From NCBI GenBank assembly GCA_964036155.1, contig OZ038423.1:35169249-35233248 (forward strand): a stretch of 64,000 bases of DNA. Direction: 5' to 3'. The first letter of the stretch is position 1. Every line of letters starts with the position of its first letter. This document shows positions 1-13,801 of this stretch, piece after piece. Both the position numbers and the translations under genes were made by a program. The stretch comes from Diploscapter coronatus. Its lineage: Eukaryota > Nematoda > Chromadorea > Rhabditida > Rhabditidae. Under the pieces are notes generated by a model, which worked only from the letters and a program-made list of their open reading frames with translations, ran no database searches and was not told the origin of the DNA.

Positions 1-436
1 AAAACAATAAATCGCTAGGCAGTATGTACACATCGTTATTATTAGTTGAAGGCTCTGAAATTTACTAAAATTCCGATAAGAGATACTTGAATCTCAACAA
101 AAATACTGTCAGTAAAAGAATTATTCGTATTGCTAAAAATTCAAATGTATGTCGATGGTCGCCAATTTGAAACAAAAAGTGAAATTTTGACGTATAAGAG
201 TTTGTGTTGCTTGCTAACAAACAGCCGACATTTTATCGAACCAAGGAATGATTTTGACGATCACTTGAAAACACTCAATGCACTTAGAATCTAACTTCTT
301 CAACATTTCATTTATCACAAGTATTGGCTTGACAGTGTCTCGTTAAACTTTGCTATCAGTGATCAATGGTTCTGGTTTAAATTAATATTTTATAATATAG
401 ATATTGATTCAGTTCGTACATTCAAATTTTATATTA

Positions 437-2038
437 CCTTCAGAATAGTGAGATTCGAAGTGAGTTGAAACTTGCTACTGAGCGAGTAGAGTTCATTCCA
501 AGATTCTCGCTGATCCATTAAGCTCATCCTCCTTTGGTTGAAGCTAAGCAGAAACCGAAATGAAGCCATTTGACCCAGAACCAACAAGAGAAAAACGAAA
601 CAGAGAACTAGCATGTATGTTATGTCAATTACATAGACTAAAATGAGTGATCATGGTTGAAAAATATTAAATTGACTCACTAAACGCTATTAATGGAATC
701 GAAACTAATGTGCATGCAATTTCGATATAGATCAGAATAACCACTGCAATCCACTTTCTCGGTCTCTTTTCGTAATCGGAGAAAAAATACGAAGCAAAAG
801 CTCGCTCTGAATTTCATTTTTGTTTTATTTTAATTTAAAATATTCTAAAAATACCGAAAATGACGACGGAGATTGAAACTAACATAAACGCCGATGCTCG
901 AGTTCTAAGGGCACTCGCAATTAACAGAGGATAGTCTTCCTCTATCAGACCTAAACTAATATCGTTTAGTTATTCCATCATATCTTTATGATCGAAATTG
1001 AATTGCGATCAATAAGAACACGTTGATATTGCACATTTTTATTTAGCTAAATATCAAAGTTCAGTTTCATTGGCTAACGATTCTCTCATATTTTTGTCCT
1101 TTCAAATGAAAAGTTTAACTTTGCATTGTGAGAAGTACTCAAATGCACATAATAGGATAAATTTCAGCTGTATGACACGCTATTAGCAAATAAACTGAGA
1201 CAAAGGTGACCCGTTTTAAAGGGAATTTGAACTTTTTTTTTTCAACTTATTACCTTTAATCTTTTTTTTACGAACTACACGTCTTGTTTAGTCATTCCCT
1301 TGGTTCATAGTCAACATAGGGAATTAATAAGTAAAAATATAACCTTTTATTGGAATGACCTTCAACTGATATAAGATAATAACAAAGCGAGCTAATAATC
1401 CAATCGAATAGCTAATAGCTCCATCCGTTATGAATACTCGAATGTTCGTGCCAAATAGAGGATGCTTGTAGACCATATAGAGTCCGATGTTGAGGCCAAG
1501 AATGCAAAGGAAATCAAATGCAGCTTCACATAGCGCTACTGTCTAATGTAAATCATTTAAATTTTATCTTTATCTTTATCCTATTTGAAAATCTCGTAAT
1601 ATCGATTTTTGACGAAATAGTATTGAAGATTGATAATTTGAGATCGAATAAATTCTACGTGAATTTGGAAATGCAAGTTGTCCTTTGTGGAATATTGAAA
1701 TTTGGCATAAAAATCATTGAATTGAAACATCGTCAATTCAACTGCAAATGACGAGCTAATTTCAGTGGATTTTATTTGCGCTCCTATTATTCTGTCTCAA
1801 ATCATCGTTCATCAACAATATGCAAATTAGCGTTGGATTAAGAAAAGTCTTTTACATTTTATTTATTGGTGTAACGGAGCAATTTGCGACATTTTCAAAC
1901 TAAATCGAAGGAAAATGAATTTCTTACCATAAAAATTGGAGTTCGACCATACCCGTCCTGAGGGGAGACCAACAACAAAATTCCAACGCTCCACTCCGAT
2001 CCGCATGCGGTAATATTATAGATATACAAGGGGTGCAT
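437..2038 (-). CDS. Sre-like chemoreceptor, partial (left edge)
   Basis: This is a seven-transmembrane receptor gene of the nematode serpentine class e (Sre) type. I read the start as MHPLYIYN at 2038, matching the N-terminal exons of the other copies; this exon ends in a PQDGYGRTPIFM stretch before a GT donor. The next exon (about 1346-1543) codes a TM segment and a KHPLF..N loop. Two more exons (about 690-955) carry the DYPLLIASALRTRA and ERAFASYFFSDYEKR motifs. The fourth block (437-614) carries FNQRRMSL and YSLSSKFQL. I could not find the last two exons in 1-436; a weak VEIQVSLIGILV stretch near 60-120 (minus) might be part of one. The copy is therefore either cut by the window edge or decayed. 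Family assignment rests on motif memory, not a search. Confidence 0.6.
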
Positions 2039-2919
2039 CAAAATTTCAGTTATTACAACTAGAAGTGAGTAGAACACATGCCAAGTTCAAGAGCTATAAA
2101 ACTAATTCATTCGAGATCTAGAAAACGTTCAAAGTTTTCATTTTCTATATGCAATCGATTCCGAAAGTTAGGGTAAATACCAAAGTAAATGGTGGAATTT
2201 CAGCTGTATAAGCAGATTTCATTTTCGAACTAATAGGTTATGTCTAAAACAGGTGAACATTCAAGGCACTCATTATTTATGCAAAAATTATATCGAATTT
2301 CATCATTACGCATCTAAAATGCAGATATTCTAGTTGCTATTTTTTATAGGATTTGAAGCTGAAGTGTGATTTGGTAAAAATATGAGATGATAAGCAAAGT
2401 TCTTCAATTTTGTTAAATTTAATGAAAATATCATACTTATTGGATAAAATTACTTGCAAATCATTTACCATCATTTCTAATGATGGATTTTTATATGCAA
2501 TTAATTTTTGACGTTATTAATCTTTCAAAGTTGAGTCCTGACAAAGAGTGGTTGCGGTTCAACTTAAACTGAGGCACGTTTCGGTTTACGGATATTTTGG
2601 GTTTCAATCCTGAAAAGTTCAGAATTGAAATTGAAATTCCTAATTCCAAAAAGCTTGAGAATCTAAATTTTTCCGAATCGGATCGAAATTTCGAATTCTT
2701 TATTCGATTTGTTGATAATATCTAAAGAACCTTGGAGTTCAGTTCGGTTCGATTCGGTTTGCAAAGAGAAATTTTGACCTACGAATGTCTATAACTCTGA
2801 AGATGGTTTACATATTAGCAGGAATAATGTTTGTATTTGAGGCTTTCAAATATTTATTGTTTTCTAATTTGAAGTTTCTATGAGTAATGATACTTTACAA
2901 GTGATAATTGATTTATGAT

Positions 2920-5559
2920 TTACCCCCATGACAATTGTAAAGAGTTAAAGTAAACGTCAGCCTCTGCAGCTCTGTTCTGCCTCCATTCAGGAACGTGCAT
3001 GTTGTTCTTCTTTTTGCAGCAGAATTTGTTTTGGAATATCTTCGAAGTCATCATTCGACCTCTCTCTACAGTCATGGCCTTTATTACCAGAATGAATATG
3101 ACCATGCTTAATTTTTTGGATAATTTTAACAAGTAACTCTAAAGCTTTTAGCTTACATTGGATATGTGAGCTCTAAAATGCAGGTGCACAGTTGTGATTC
3201 GTAATTTTTCCCTTTGCACAGCATGTAAAATCCAATAGATACAATGCAGCAATCGATTATGATGCAGTACACAGTTAGAATTATCACTATTCTCAAGATC
3301 GGAAAAAATTCGAGTAAATTACATCTTTCTAAATATTGAGATTAATTACCTTTAAAACTGCGAGGTTTGCGACAAGTTGAAATTTACTGCTGAGCGTATA
3401 GAATCTGTTCCACGAATTTCTCTGATTCAATAGGCTCAGTTTCCTTTGATTATAGTTGACGAAGTAATGGAAAGCCAGCTGCTGAGCTATCATCAATACG
3501 AAGAGAATGAAGCAAAGTATGATAATAAAAATTTGATCGATCAAATAACCTGAAAAAGTTGGCTAATTTGAGATATTTTCTAAATATCAATATTTTGGGA
3601 CGAATAAAGAAAAAATGTACAATTTTGAAAGTGAAGAATGTGCATCGCATAATTTTAGTTTTATTTCCAAATCATTGAGATTTCATCAAATCCATATGCA
3701 AGCAAAGCGTTAATTTTTGTCATAAAATTTTCGCACGTTTTATATAATTTATTTTATTTAATCAGTATTCCAGAATACTATGATTGCTTGAAAGGAAAAA
3801 CGTACCAAAGGTGATGATTGGAACGCAAATTCCCGTGGCTATGGTTTCGACACAGGCTACGATTATCGCTGAAATCCAAAGACGCTTCTCCTTTTCGTAA
3901 TCTGTGTGGAAAATTGAGGCAAACGATCGTTCAAATATAGCAGCAAAGATGCAAATTCCAGCATAGGCCAAGGCACGGATTCGCAAAATTGAAGCTACAA
4001 CCAAGGGGAAGTCATATTCTATCAATCCTGAAAATGGATTTTGAAAAGCATCATACAGTGTGTGTGAAAGGTTTTGCCGATTTTATACGATAGTTATTTT
4101 TCATCAAAAAAGAGTTTCGAAGCTGAGATAAATTTTTTTTCAATAAAAGTTTCATCCAAGTTATGCAATGCGTTTCTTTAAAAATTACAATACTTTGTCC
4201 AAATATTCACAAGGAAGATACTTGAAGTGCCAATTTTGGAATTGACCAAATTTGGTCTTAAAATTATCCTCCCATCCTAGAAAGCATTCTGGTAAAGTTT
4301 TACCGGCTGATATCCACTTTTACCCAAGTTACGGATAAAGATAGGTCGAAATTTTGCAAGGTTGTAAACTTTTAAAAATTCATAACTTTTCATGCGTGCA
4401 TTATTTCGACATGGTTCTTTTGGTAAAAATACTCGCTTTGTTCTCCTCTATCGGTTGATACCCATTTTGGGACATTTCGAGAAAAATCGATTTTTTCGAA
4501 AATTTTCAACCCGGAGGTAAGCCTGCAAAAAAAATTTTAAAAATCGAAAAAATCGATTTTCCTTAAAATGTCCTAAAATGGGTATCAATCGATAGAGGAG
4601 AACAAAGCGAGTATTTTTACCAAAAGAACCATGTCGAAATAATGCACGCATGAAAAGTTATGAATTTTTAAAAGTTTACAACCTTGCAAAATTTCGACCT
4701 ATCTTTATCCGTAACTTGGGTAAAAGTGGATATCAGCCGGTAAAACTTTACTAGAATACTTCCTAGGATGGGAGGATAATTTTAAGACCAAATTTGGACA
4801 ATTCCAAAATTGGCACTTCAAGTACCTTCCTTGTCAGATAAAAAACTGGAACTTATGAAATTTTAAAGCTGAAACAGTCTGAAATGTGCAATATTACCTG
4901 TTACTTGAATAATCTCGAATTGATAATGAACTATGACAAGTCGGCTTAATATACCAAGGATGTAGGTAGTTATAAAAACGGTTGCCAGTATCTTCAAATT
5001 CGGATGGAACAAAGGATGCTTGCAGATGAAATATAGAGTCAGACATAGACCGAATATGCACAGAATGTCGAACACTACTTCACAGAGAGTTATTGTCTGC
5101 AAATTGCGAAATACATCTACTGACTACTAATCAATAAAAACTAGTCAAAATTCAAAGAGCATGCAATGACTCAGGAAAGCTTGGAATATCGCATAATATT
5201 TATGCTAGTTTTTTTTTTCAATTTCTACCCTTTTTTAACGAAACTAGGAGAATTAGTAATTAATTCCTGGTGTTTAATTCAACCACAGTAACTTTTATCT
5301 ATATCGATTCATCATAAGGCGATAAACGATTCCCGACAAATGTCATGCATTACTATAAGATTTGGGAAAGTCTAGATGTTAATTGCTCTTTTAAATATCA
5401 ATATCTTTCCTCATGTATAAAGTAAGATCATCTAATTCTCACCATAAATAGAGGCGTAGTTCCGAATCCATCCTGAGGAGTGACAAGCAGCAAAATTCCG
5501 ATGCTTGTGGGCCATTGCGACCCACTCGTTGTGAAGTTGTAAATAAATACGGGAAGCAT
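2920..5559 (-). CDS. Sre-like chemoreceptor
   Basis: A probable seven-transmembrane Sre-type receptor, expected in the plasma membrane or cilia of sensory neurons. The start is MLPVFIYNF at 5559, ending with TPQDGFGTTPLFM before the donor. Exon 2 (about 4897-5102) begins after CAG with ITLCEVVFDILCIFG and contains KHPLFHPNLKI and a LVIVHYQFEI end. Exon 3 (3795-4025) carries IEYDFPLVVASILRIRALA and ERSFASIFHTDYEKEKR. Exon 4 (3350-3544) carries YNQRKLSLLNQRNSW and YTLSSKFQLVANL. Exon 5 (about 3160-3300) adds a TM segment, and the tail exon ends with ADVYFNSLQLSWG at the TAA stop at 2920-2922. The intron between exons 2 and 3 holds a ~610-bp foldback repeat. All exons look open. Confidence 0.7.
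4216..4830. repeat. ~610-bp foldback (long inverted repeat) element
   Basis: Two arms of about 290 bases (roughly 4216-4508 and 4540-4830) are near-perfect reverse complements around a ~30-base A/T-rich centre. The outer ends read GAAGATACTTGAAGTGCCAA on the left and its complement on the right; inside are matching blocks such as GGTAAAAATACTCGC and CATGCGTGCATTATTTCGAC. It lies within an intron of the receptor gene at 2920-5559. There is no credible ORF. This is the shape of a foldback/MITE element; its transcript strand could form a long hairpin. Confidence 0.9.
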
Positions 5560-6306
5560 AGAAGTTGAAGCTTGAAATAGATTTTTTCTTTTGCAATATA
5601 TGAATTTATCAGAGATTCAAATGTTTTTGTTGTTTCGTAGAAAAATATCTATTTCAAGAAAACCAAATTATAGTGTACCCAGAAGTCGTTAACAGAAAAC
5701 AGACAAAAGTTTTTTCTCACATTCAAATGAGAGTACGTAAACAGGTGCTTTTCTGAATAATAATTGTATAGGCCAAACGAGCATTTTCGATAAAGACCCT
5801 AATTAAAATTTAGAGTTGAAGATAATATTGTAAGATTATACGAATTAAAACAATAATTATTTACCGAGTTGTGTATAACTATCGAAGTTATTTTGAGGAT
5901 GTTAAGACAAGAACAATTATATCGTAAAACTTGTCCAATTGACACTTTAAAGGTATACTTCCTTTAAGTAAACCATATTATCGATGGAAATTGTGCTGTT
6001 TGACTGAGTTGCCCACCATACGATTTAGGAAGTGGAGTATTCGTTGAAAGATCAACTTAAGGAACAAACTTCTTCTTTGGAACTTTCGAAAATTGATTTG
6101 CGAAGAATGAAAACTTGATTATTTGATATTCTACAATACCCTCAAAGATTCTTTTAACTCAGTTATATCTTCTCTTTATCAGCCTAAATAAAAACTATAA
6201 TTCGTGAAATTCGGCATTTAAATACCACATTATGTAAACTATTCAATTTCTCTACCAATTTATTGAGCAAAAGTATAAATATGAAAACTAATAGATAACA
6301 CACATC

Positions 6307-8123
6307 CTAAGATGATTCCCAAGCGGATCTTAAATTTTTGAAATAAATATCCGTTTCATTGTCGTCTTTGTGCGTCTTCCTCCAATCCGGCGTGAAGGTT
6401 TCGACTTCTTTCCCTTTTTCGCCGCAGAATTTATTTCTTACAATGTCTATAAACATTTTTCGATTTTCTTCGACATACGCCCCGTTAGCCAATATGAGAA
6501 ATATAATAGCTCTAAAATAAATTCCATAGAGAAACAACGCATTCATTTCTATGAAATTACAAAGGAAGTGACCACTCCATTACGCACAAAAGCAGTTGAG
6601 CTTCGTAGTGCATGTCTTGAAGTTCGAAATAAACCGAAAGAACCACAGTACCACAGATTAGTAGCAGACAATAGGATCCATATATTATTAGAAGTCTTAG
6701 AATCTGCAAACACATCTTTTATATAAAAAACGGATTTGCTAGCCGTTATAACTAATTTTTTCAAGTGTTGCTTATATAAATTCAGAGTACCAAAGTCTCT
6801 CCGTGTTTAATGTTTTTATCTTGTATTTTTCGGAATTTAGTTGAAATTTGAAGGCTTTTCGTCTCATTATTTTATCATGGTATCGAAAAGAGCAAGCTAT
6901 TTCTGTTAATGGTGAAAGAGCTTCGAGTAAAAATGAATAAAATGTGATAAATATCAAATTCTAAGATGAAGAAATTACACCTGCTTTAGAAGAGGTTACA
7001 TTTGTATTTTTATCCCAAACTATATTCTATGACGTCACAGAAAATTTGACATGCCATTAATTGGGTTACTTGGAGAACTGTAGCATTAGCGACGAGTTGG
7101 AATTTCATAGACAGCGTATATGATTTGTTCCACAAATCTGGCTGATTCAACGAGTCGATTTTCTGTTGATTGTAGTAAATGAGGAATCGAAATGCAGCCA
7201 ATTGAATCAATAGAAGAATAACCGAGAAGAGGCAGATATATAACAGATATGTCGTATCAAGAATAGACACTTAAAATTAGCTATTTAATTAAATTATTAA
7301 TCAGAGATACATTTTTACAAATTTTAACTTACCAAATGTTACAAGTGGAACGAAAATAAATGATATCGAGATTTCGACATATGTCAAAATTACGACGGAA
7401 ATCCAAAGACGGTTCCTCTTCTCATAATCATTCACATAATATGTCGCTAGGATTCTTTCTAAAATTCATAATTTAGTGATGAAATAAAGCATTGATGGGA
7501 TTAATTATATTACTGAATTTAGTTTCGAATAGTATCTTAATCATTGGTGTATCTTTTATTTTCTCAAGGAAAGATTTCTCGTGATTTTTAAAATTTATTT
7601 TTTTTAAATTATAAATTCATGCATACCTATGAGAATAACTGAAATTGACAGAAATACAAAAGATAACGCTCTAATCCGTAAAATCGATGCTATGATCAAA
7701 GGAAAGTCGTATTCAATTAGACCTGAATTTGATCTCGCATAAATTTCGTGTAATTTTAAATTACAATAGATCGTTAGGATTTCAAATTGGTATAAAACAA
7801 TAACGAATCGACAGATTAGTCCAATCGAATAAGTGATGACTCCGTAACCAACACAAATGGTGAGATTAGTTGAAAGGCGTGGGTATTTATAAACTGCATA
7901 CAACATTAAATTCATTACTATTCCACATAATACATCCAAAATGATCTCCGTTATGGTTATTGTCTAAAAATCAATATTATTTTCGAAAATTTACAAACAA
8001 TAAGCTTGCCAAAAATAAGGTAGTAGTTGCATATTTACTTTGAGGCATTACTAACAGCAGAACACCGATGTTCCACTGAGATCCATCGGAGAAATTTAGT
8101 TTGTAAATATAAAGTGGGTACAT
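6307..8123 (-). CDS. Sre-like chemoreceptor
   Basis: Same receptor family and exon plan as its neighbours. The start is MYPLYIYKLNF at 8123. The next exon and a readable short intron (7604-7960) give DVLCGIVMNLMLYAVYKY, RLSTNLTI, a VIVLYQFEI segment and IEYDFPLIIASILRIRALS. The ER-FASY-DYEK exon (7337-7460) reads ERILATYYVNDYEKRNR. The exon at 7060-7270 carries YYNQQKIDSL and YTLSMKFQLVANA. A TM exon at about 6560-6735 (minus) reads ILRLLIIYGSYCLLLICGTV. The tail ends NETDIYFKNLRSAWESS with the TAG stop at 6307-6309. An open frame on the plus strand at 6370-6726 is only the shadow of these two exons. No break is seen. Confidence 0.7.
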
Positions 8124-8892
8124 GACAAATATCGACTGAGCTAGAGACAAAAAAGTATGTAAGGAAAGTGAAAATGCAGATTATCTTAAAGAATCTCCAT
8201 GATGATAAGACGAATCATTAGAAACCATGACCAAATTATAGAGTAGAAAGTTCATCTCAAGGCAATATACGCAAGTGCTGTTTCAAAATTAAACCCGATT
8301 TTTAGAATTATGAAAATTTAGATCCTTTTCCTATAATAAGCTATTTCATTCGGAATTACGTCTCTATGTGAAAAAGGAAATTTTATTGCGAAACTACACA
8401 GAGAAGTGAAAATAGAATTTGTCTCAATATTTAGAAACCATAGAAAATAGAGGTTCGCATCAATTCATCATATTGCGATATAAGAAATCGATTACAGATT
8501 TTTATGAATGATATTCGCATTCTATGAACTAATTGTCAGAAGTAAAGGAGGCGATAAATTTCCCGTACAAAAAGTGCTAATTACAGGGTAAAGCGAAATT
8601 ATAAAGGTACATATTTATTTTATATGGATTGAATTTTAACCGAATAGCCAATGCTCTTTTGACTTGCTCCGTGATTATAAGAGCATGGATGCTGATGATC
8701 ACGTATTTGTCATTTTATTGGAAGACATCAAAGTTTTGAAAAAAATTTTAAGATGTTAAATTAGTGCCGCTATAATTATGGCACACTCTTTAAAATACAA
8801 TTACGCGAATTTTTTTCGTCTAAAATCGATAACTTTGCATTATGAATATTCATTTCATGAAAACGTTCAATCGAATAATACGGTTGCATTAT
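8124..8892. other. Intergenic, no gene seen
   Basis: Spacer between two receptor genes (upstream of the copy starting at 8123 and downstream of the one ending at 8893). I see no receptor exon, RNA gene or clear repeat. It presumably includes the promoter of the 6307-8123 gene. Confidence 0.6.
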
Positions 8893-11280
8893 TTATTCCC
8901 ATGCAGTTTTTAAAGTTCGGAAGTAGATATCAGTTTCATTCTCATTAGATTTTCTCCACTCCGGAATAAATATTATTTCATGTTTTTTCTTTCGACAGAG
9001 TAACTTCTTTAGTTCGCTGGAAACATATTCATAGCCCTTTTCCTCTGATAGCACTTTCATAGATAAAATGAACATGACAGCGCTGAAAGAAACATAATAT
9101 TGGCACATATCAATTACAAGGAGAGATCGGCTAATGTCATATCGCCTTTTGGCTAATTTGTTCGCCTATAGGAACCTCAAATATTCCGATTATGAATCTG
9201 AAATCAGAAAGTGCAACTACGCCCTTTCTGTTGGATATCGAGAAATCTTTTTCAATGTGTGGAAATAGCATGCAAAATCGAAATTCAAAATTTGCATACA
9301 TTCTTTCACTACCTCTCTACTTCGTGAAACAGTTTTCTGAGCTTCCAAAGCCAGGAAGGACACGATTGCATTTCATGACTTCAGATCCGTTATCAAGACA
9401 CTTAAAAACCCCTGTTGGTGAGGAAGTTAGCCGAAAAGCGATATGATATTAGGTGAGATCTCTTGTTAGACAAATTTTTCCAACTTTGGGAGGCTGAAAT
9501 CCATTAGAGCCCAGCTTAATTCCATTTCAAAAACTTTGTCTTGCGTCGAAAACCAAATTGCACCTCCAACACTTATTACTTGCAGAAAAAGAAGTATTCC
9601 GCCAGTTTTGACCATGAGTGTAAAATGCTAAATAAATGTAACGAAGATTAACTATTTGGGACAACCACGATTATAATTGCAGTTTGATACATATTTTTCA
9701 ATAACCTATTTGAATTTGCAAAAATTCACGTTTTACTGGAAAATATGACTGCAAAATATCATTAGAATTAATTCACAGTATATGGCTATTTCTGAATGAA
9801 ACAATGGAGATATTGTTCCAAACTTCCAATTACCACTGCAGGAAAATTCGTTGCCTTATTAAAATTAGGAAGTTTAATTTTACAATACAAAACTATATTT
9901 TATGAAATTTAATATGCATGTGTTAAGCCATTTGTCAGACATCTAAGTGCAGTATTTTTCTTTCAAATTTAGCCGATTTAAACAGATTCTTTGAAAAATT
10001 AGAACATTCGATTACCTTAATAACAGCAAGATTTGCGGACAATTGAAATCTCGTGTTTAATGAGTATAATTTGTTCCAAGATTCACGCTTATCCAGCAGA
10101 TCGAGCTTTTCCTGGTTATAGCGAGCCAAGTAAGAGAACGAAGCCATTTGAATGGATGTATAAATGATAAATATCGTGCAGAGAACAAAAATATAAGTTG
10201 AATCGAGTTTATGAGCTAAAATTCCATTTCAATATTTATAGTTAGTCCGCAAGAGAAACCATACTTACCGAATCCAAACAGTAAAACACCGAAGATAAAG
10301 CAAAATAGCTCTGCATATATCAGTGTTATGACCGCTATCCAATATCTGTTTTGTTTTTCATAAGTGCTGAAGTGAAATGTAGCGAATGAGCGCTCTGCAT
10401 AATTTAAAAAAATTTGTTTGAATAAGAACTCAGACAAATATACCAAACACTGTCGTTGAAATGGACACGCAAGCGTAAACAAGGGCTCGAGATCGTACTA
10501 CAGATGCCAAAATAAGTGGAATATCGAATAACAATTGTCCTAAAGGAGAATTATGTGATTCAATAATAAATATGAATATGCAATGGCGTAAAAGAGTTCG
10601 AAATAATGTATGTTTTTTTTTTTTAATTTTTCATCAACAGATTTTCGCTGAATTTTTTTATCTCCTTTCTGATGTTTTGCAGAATCGGAACATAATCCAG
10701 TAATGATAACCGTCTAGCTATCATCCTGGTTGATTGTAAAATATTCACAAATCGTCGCTTCAAGTATTATTCATTATTTCAAACTCTTGCATACAACTAT
10801 AAACTTAGCATAAATTTTCAGGATTTCCAATTGATAGAGAATAATCACTAAACGGCCCATCATCCCGGCTGCGTAGGAGATGACAAAATTGTACACAAGT
10901 ATTTTTAGATTTGTATGAAAAAGTGGATAGGTATAGGTGATATAAGCTGCTCCTAATAGCCATAAAATGCAGATCACATCGAGCACAGCTTCGCACAACG
11001 TAATTGTCTGCAAGTTAGTTGTCTAATTTCACATAATTAACAACATTTATTATTATAAGGTGGAGGGTTTAATTGAAAAAAAAACAATGATATATTGTCT
11101 GTCAAGTTTTGCCTTACGAAATTTTTATTTATCCTCAATTTGCAACTAATCTAAAAGAATTCATACAAGCAGTAACGGAGTCCTTCCATAACTTTCCTCG
11201 GGAAGTACAAATAGCAAAATGCCCACATTCCACACAGAATCACCGATGGAAAGATTATAAATATAGTAAAAGGGAAGCAT
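8893..11280 (-). CDS. Sre-like chemoreceptor
   Basis: Sre-type receptor with start MLPFYYIYNL at 11280. Exon 2 (about 10800-11013) begins TITLCEAVLDVICILWLL and has YPLFHTNLKI and LVIILYQLEILKIY. The following exon (about 10440-10540) reads GQLLFDIPLILASVVRSRA, lacking the acidic residue usual before D-P-L-I. ERSFATFHFSTYEKQNR follows at about 10290-10394; the usual D of DYEK is T here. The exon at 10013-10147 carries YNQEKLDLLDKRESW and YSLNTRFQLSANLAV. A TM exon (about 9485-9630) and a tail (8893-9082) ending NETDIYFRTLKTAWE close the frame. The intron before the tail holds a ~330-bp terminal-inverted-repeat element. Confidence 0.68.
9129..9455. repeat. Terminal-inverted-repeat element (MITE-like) in receptor intron
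   Basis: The left end (GCTAATGTCATATCGCCTTT) is matched by the reverse complement of the right end (AAAGCGATATGATATTAGG at about 9433-9452) with four or so mismatches over 27 bases. The element is ~330 bp and lies in the last intron of the receptor gene at 8893-11280. The open frame inside (9192-9446) is not receptor-like. Confidence 0.6.
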
Positions 11281-11633
11281 TCAAGATTGGTTTAGAATAT
11301 CAATCTTAAGGCAAAATGCTTCAAAATAATTTATATGAATGCTCCAATGACAATCAATATAATTTAATTAGTATTATAATGAAGTATCTTGAGAGTAAAG
11401 AATTAAAAAGTGAGTATTTAGCTAGACGTGGAAGAAATTAGTACCTTTGAAAAGAGCACGCAGGTGAAATGTCTTCGAGACAGTTTATTAGACTGGGATA
11501 ATATGGGTGATATTTTGCTAATTGGAAGGAATACTAAATCTCGTGATTATTTTCTAGGAAACCTTTGCATAACTGATCGCAGTTGATAATTGCTAAAAAA
11601 TATAACGTCTACCACTGAGTTATCAAACAGCTG

Positions 11634-11978
11634 TCTTTATATCAGATGTAAGTAGGAAGGAAGAGCCGTCTTCTAGCCAATTGATTTATTGAATTTATTA
11701 ACATTCACAAATTCATTTATCTGTATTTCTTGATGAAAGTTTGTTTGACATTTTATCGATATATCCAAAATTCAGCTGATCATTATTATTATTATTAATG
11801 TGATAAGATAATTGAGTCTGAAATAAGAGAAACTTACTACATGATGTCAGAAACGATTGCATAGAACATGCAAATATGATTCTTACAATACCAATTAAAA
11901 TTCGAGACAGGTGACGTTCAAAACAACTAAAGATTGGACTAAGATAATTTTCGATCTGTGAAAATGACGAATGAAAGA
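11634..11978. repeat. Direct duplication, copy 1
   Basis: About 345 bases, starting CTGTCTTTATATCAGATGTA and ending near TTTTCGATCTGTGAA, recur almost unchanged in the same orientation at about 17771-18115. Differences include single bases (TCTAGCC/TCCAGCC) and one more ATT unit in a small microsatellite in copy 2. The preceding bases AAACAGCT are also shared. Confidence 0.9.
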
Positions 11979-13752
11979 TGCTTGAATTTTCAATATCTAT
12001 CGGTTTAAAGTAAAAACCCAAATGTGTAAATGAATATTGCGAGAAATGAGCTTTTAGCCCATAGATTAGGCAAGTACGCCTCATCAAATACCCTTTATTC
12101 GAAAGTGTCTAATTTTTCGAAATCTAAAACATATTTCATTCACTCCCATAAGCGTCCAAAATAACGCGCATCGCTCAAATTAAAATTCACTTCTAGCTAT
12201 TTTTACTTCCCCCTTTATATCTTTTGAGATATCTCATTCGCTTTCGGGAATAATTCTTAAGCAATCCTAGGGAGGACGATCGTCAGAAACCCCTTGCGAT
12301 CTATCCCCTATATATTTTCTTTAGAATTTTGTATCTCTAATCAATCAATAACGTAAACAGTCATAGATTTTTTCGCCTGACGAAAGTGCTCCTTAGATCT
12401 GTTCTTAAGATAAATCTACAGAGATTTTCAAGTAATTTGATCGAGCTTTTTTCTTGAACGATTTTCTTATTTTCCATTTAATTTCGATGCGGTTTTTAAC
12501 CTAAAAATTAAGTTTGGGAAAGTTTTTCTGACACCGATTTCGATACGATTCGACCTCAATCTAGGTTAATTTACCGATTTCTAAAAATGAGAAATGTTTT
12601 CGAGTTTCTCTAATCAAAGTTGCGCGCATTAGCATGAACTTTGATGCATTCTCGCTTCCATTGAATCGCTGCTATGTGTTTCATCAACCCGACTTCTCTT
12701 CATTCCGAAGCATTTGCTAAGGTGCGAAAATTCGCATAGAAATTTGGAGAAATAGTGTGTAAAATGAAAAGGGTCTTTATGTCTTCACCAATTTATCTCT
12801 CGTCATCGATCTCCAGCTTTCCGAATCATCCTCAGAAATAGGTAATTTTCGAACTTAAATTCGTTGCAACTCGAAACAAAATTCACGCCAATAAAGTTGT
12901 GCAGAACTTTAGTTTATCGTCCAAAAAACTCATCAAAATTGGATGGAAGATAAGCAAATTATTTAAGAAAAAAAACTAAAACACTCGGAACGTCCAGTAC
13001 ATATCTATTTCACACTATCAATCAATACAATACCCGATGCCCTAAATTACAGATACGGATGTGTACACAGTCACGTTTCAATATGCGCTCTCAATAGTTC
13101 AAAGTCGCTTCAAAATTCGTCTCATTGTTAGATGCCATCGAGCTCCGTCCATTTCATAAGATGCAAATGCTAACCAGGACTGAGAAAAAGTAAAAGAAAG
13201 AAAGTTTCGAAAAATCGAAGCCGAAACCGAGATTTTATTATTTTTTCCCTATTTTCCGAATATGCGCTAATTTTTCATTAAAATCGCGATTATATCTTTT
13301 AATTCCTAATTCTTCCTTGTTTATAGACTTCCTTCTTGCATCCAAGTCGATACATCTCTTCCAATATTTGCAGAATAAGAGAATCGAAAATTGGTTCCAA
13401 TGTTAGAAATGAAGTTCATCCTATAGGGTTGAAGCATCGTGATACTATGGCGCAATCAGATGTTTTTCACACATACTCTTATAAAGCCACATCGTCGATT
13501 TGCGAAATTCACTATGCCATATCGAAATCTCAAACTCGAAGATTCTCTCGTAGGCATTTGCCTGCCTAGAAGTTCATTGTAGGGCAAACTAAGTAAGAAA
13601 GGTCATATTTTCAGTCTTGCCCTTTGTTGTGTTAGACAAGGCAGGTCAGTTGTCCTAATTTATTTTCGCATCCTCCTTTCTTTGACAGCTTTTCCCAATT
13701 GAATAAAGAAAAACGCTAGACTTTTTGACATGAGAATACTTTTATATATAGG

Positions 13753-13801
13753 AAACTGTAGCTTTATTCATCAAAGATTTTGGTGAATAAAGCTACAGTT
13801 T
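13753..13801. repeat. Short near-perfect hairpin
   Basis: Two 20-base arms (13753-13772 and 13782-13801), AAACTGTAGCTTTATTCATC against its complement with one mismatch, separated by 9 bases. No neighbouring gene explains it; it could be a tiny inverted-repeat element or a folded RNA. Confidence 0.8.

Noticed and set aside
6370..6726. 118-residue plus-strand ORF
   Set aside because: Antisense shadow of the tail and TM exons of the receptor at 6307-8123, which carry the family motifs.
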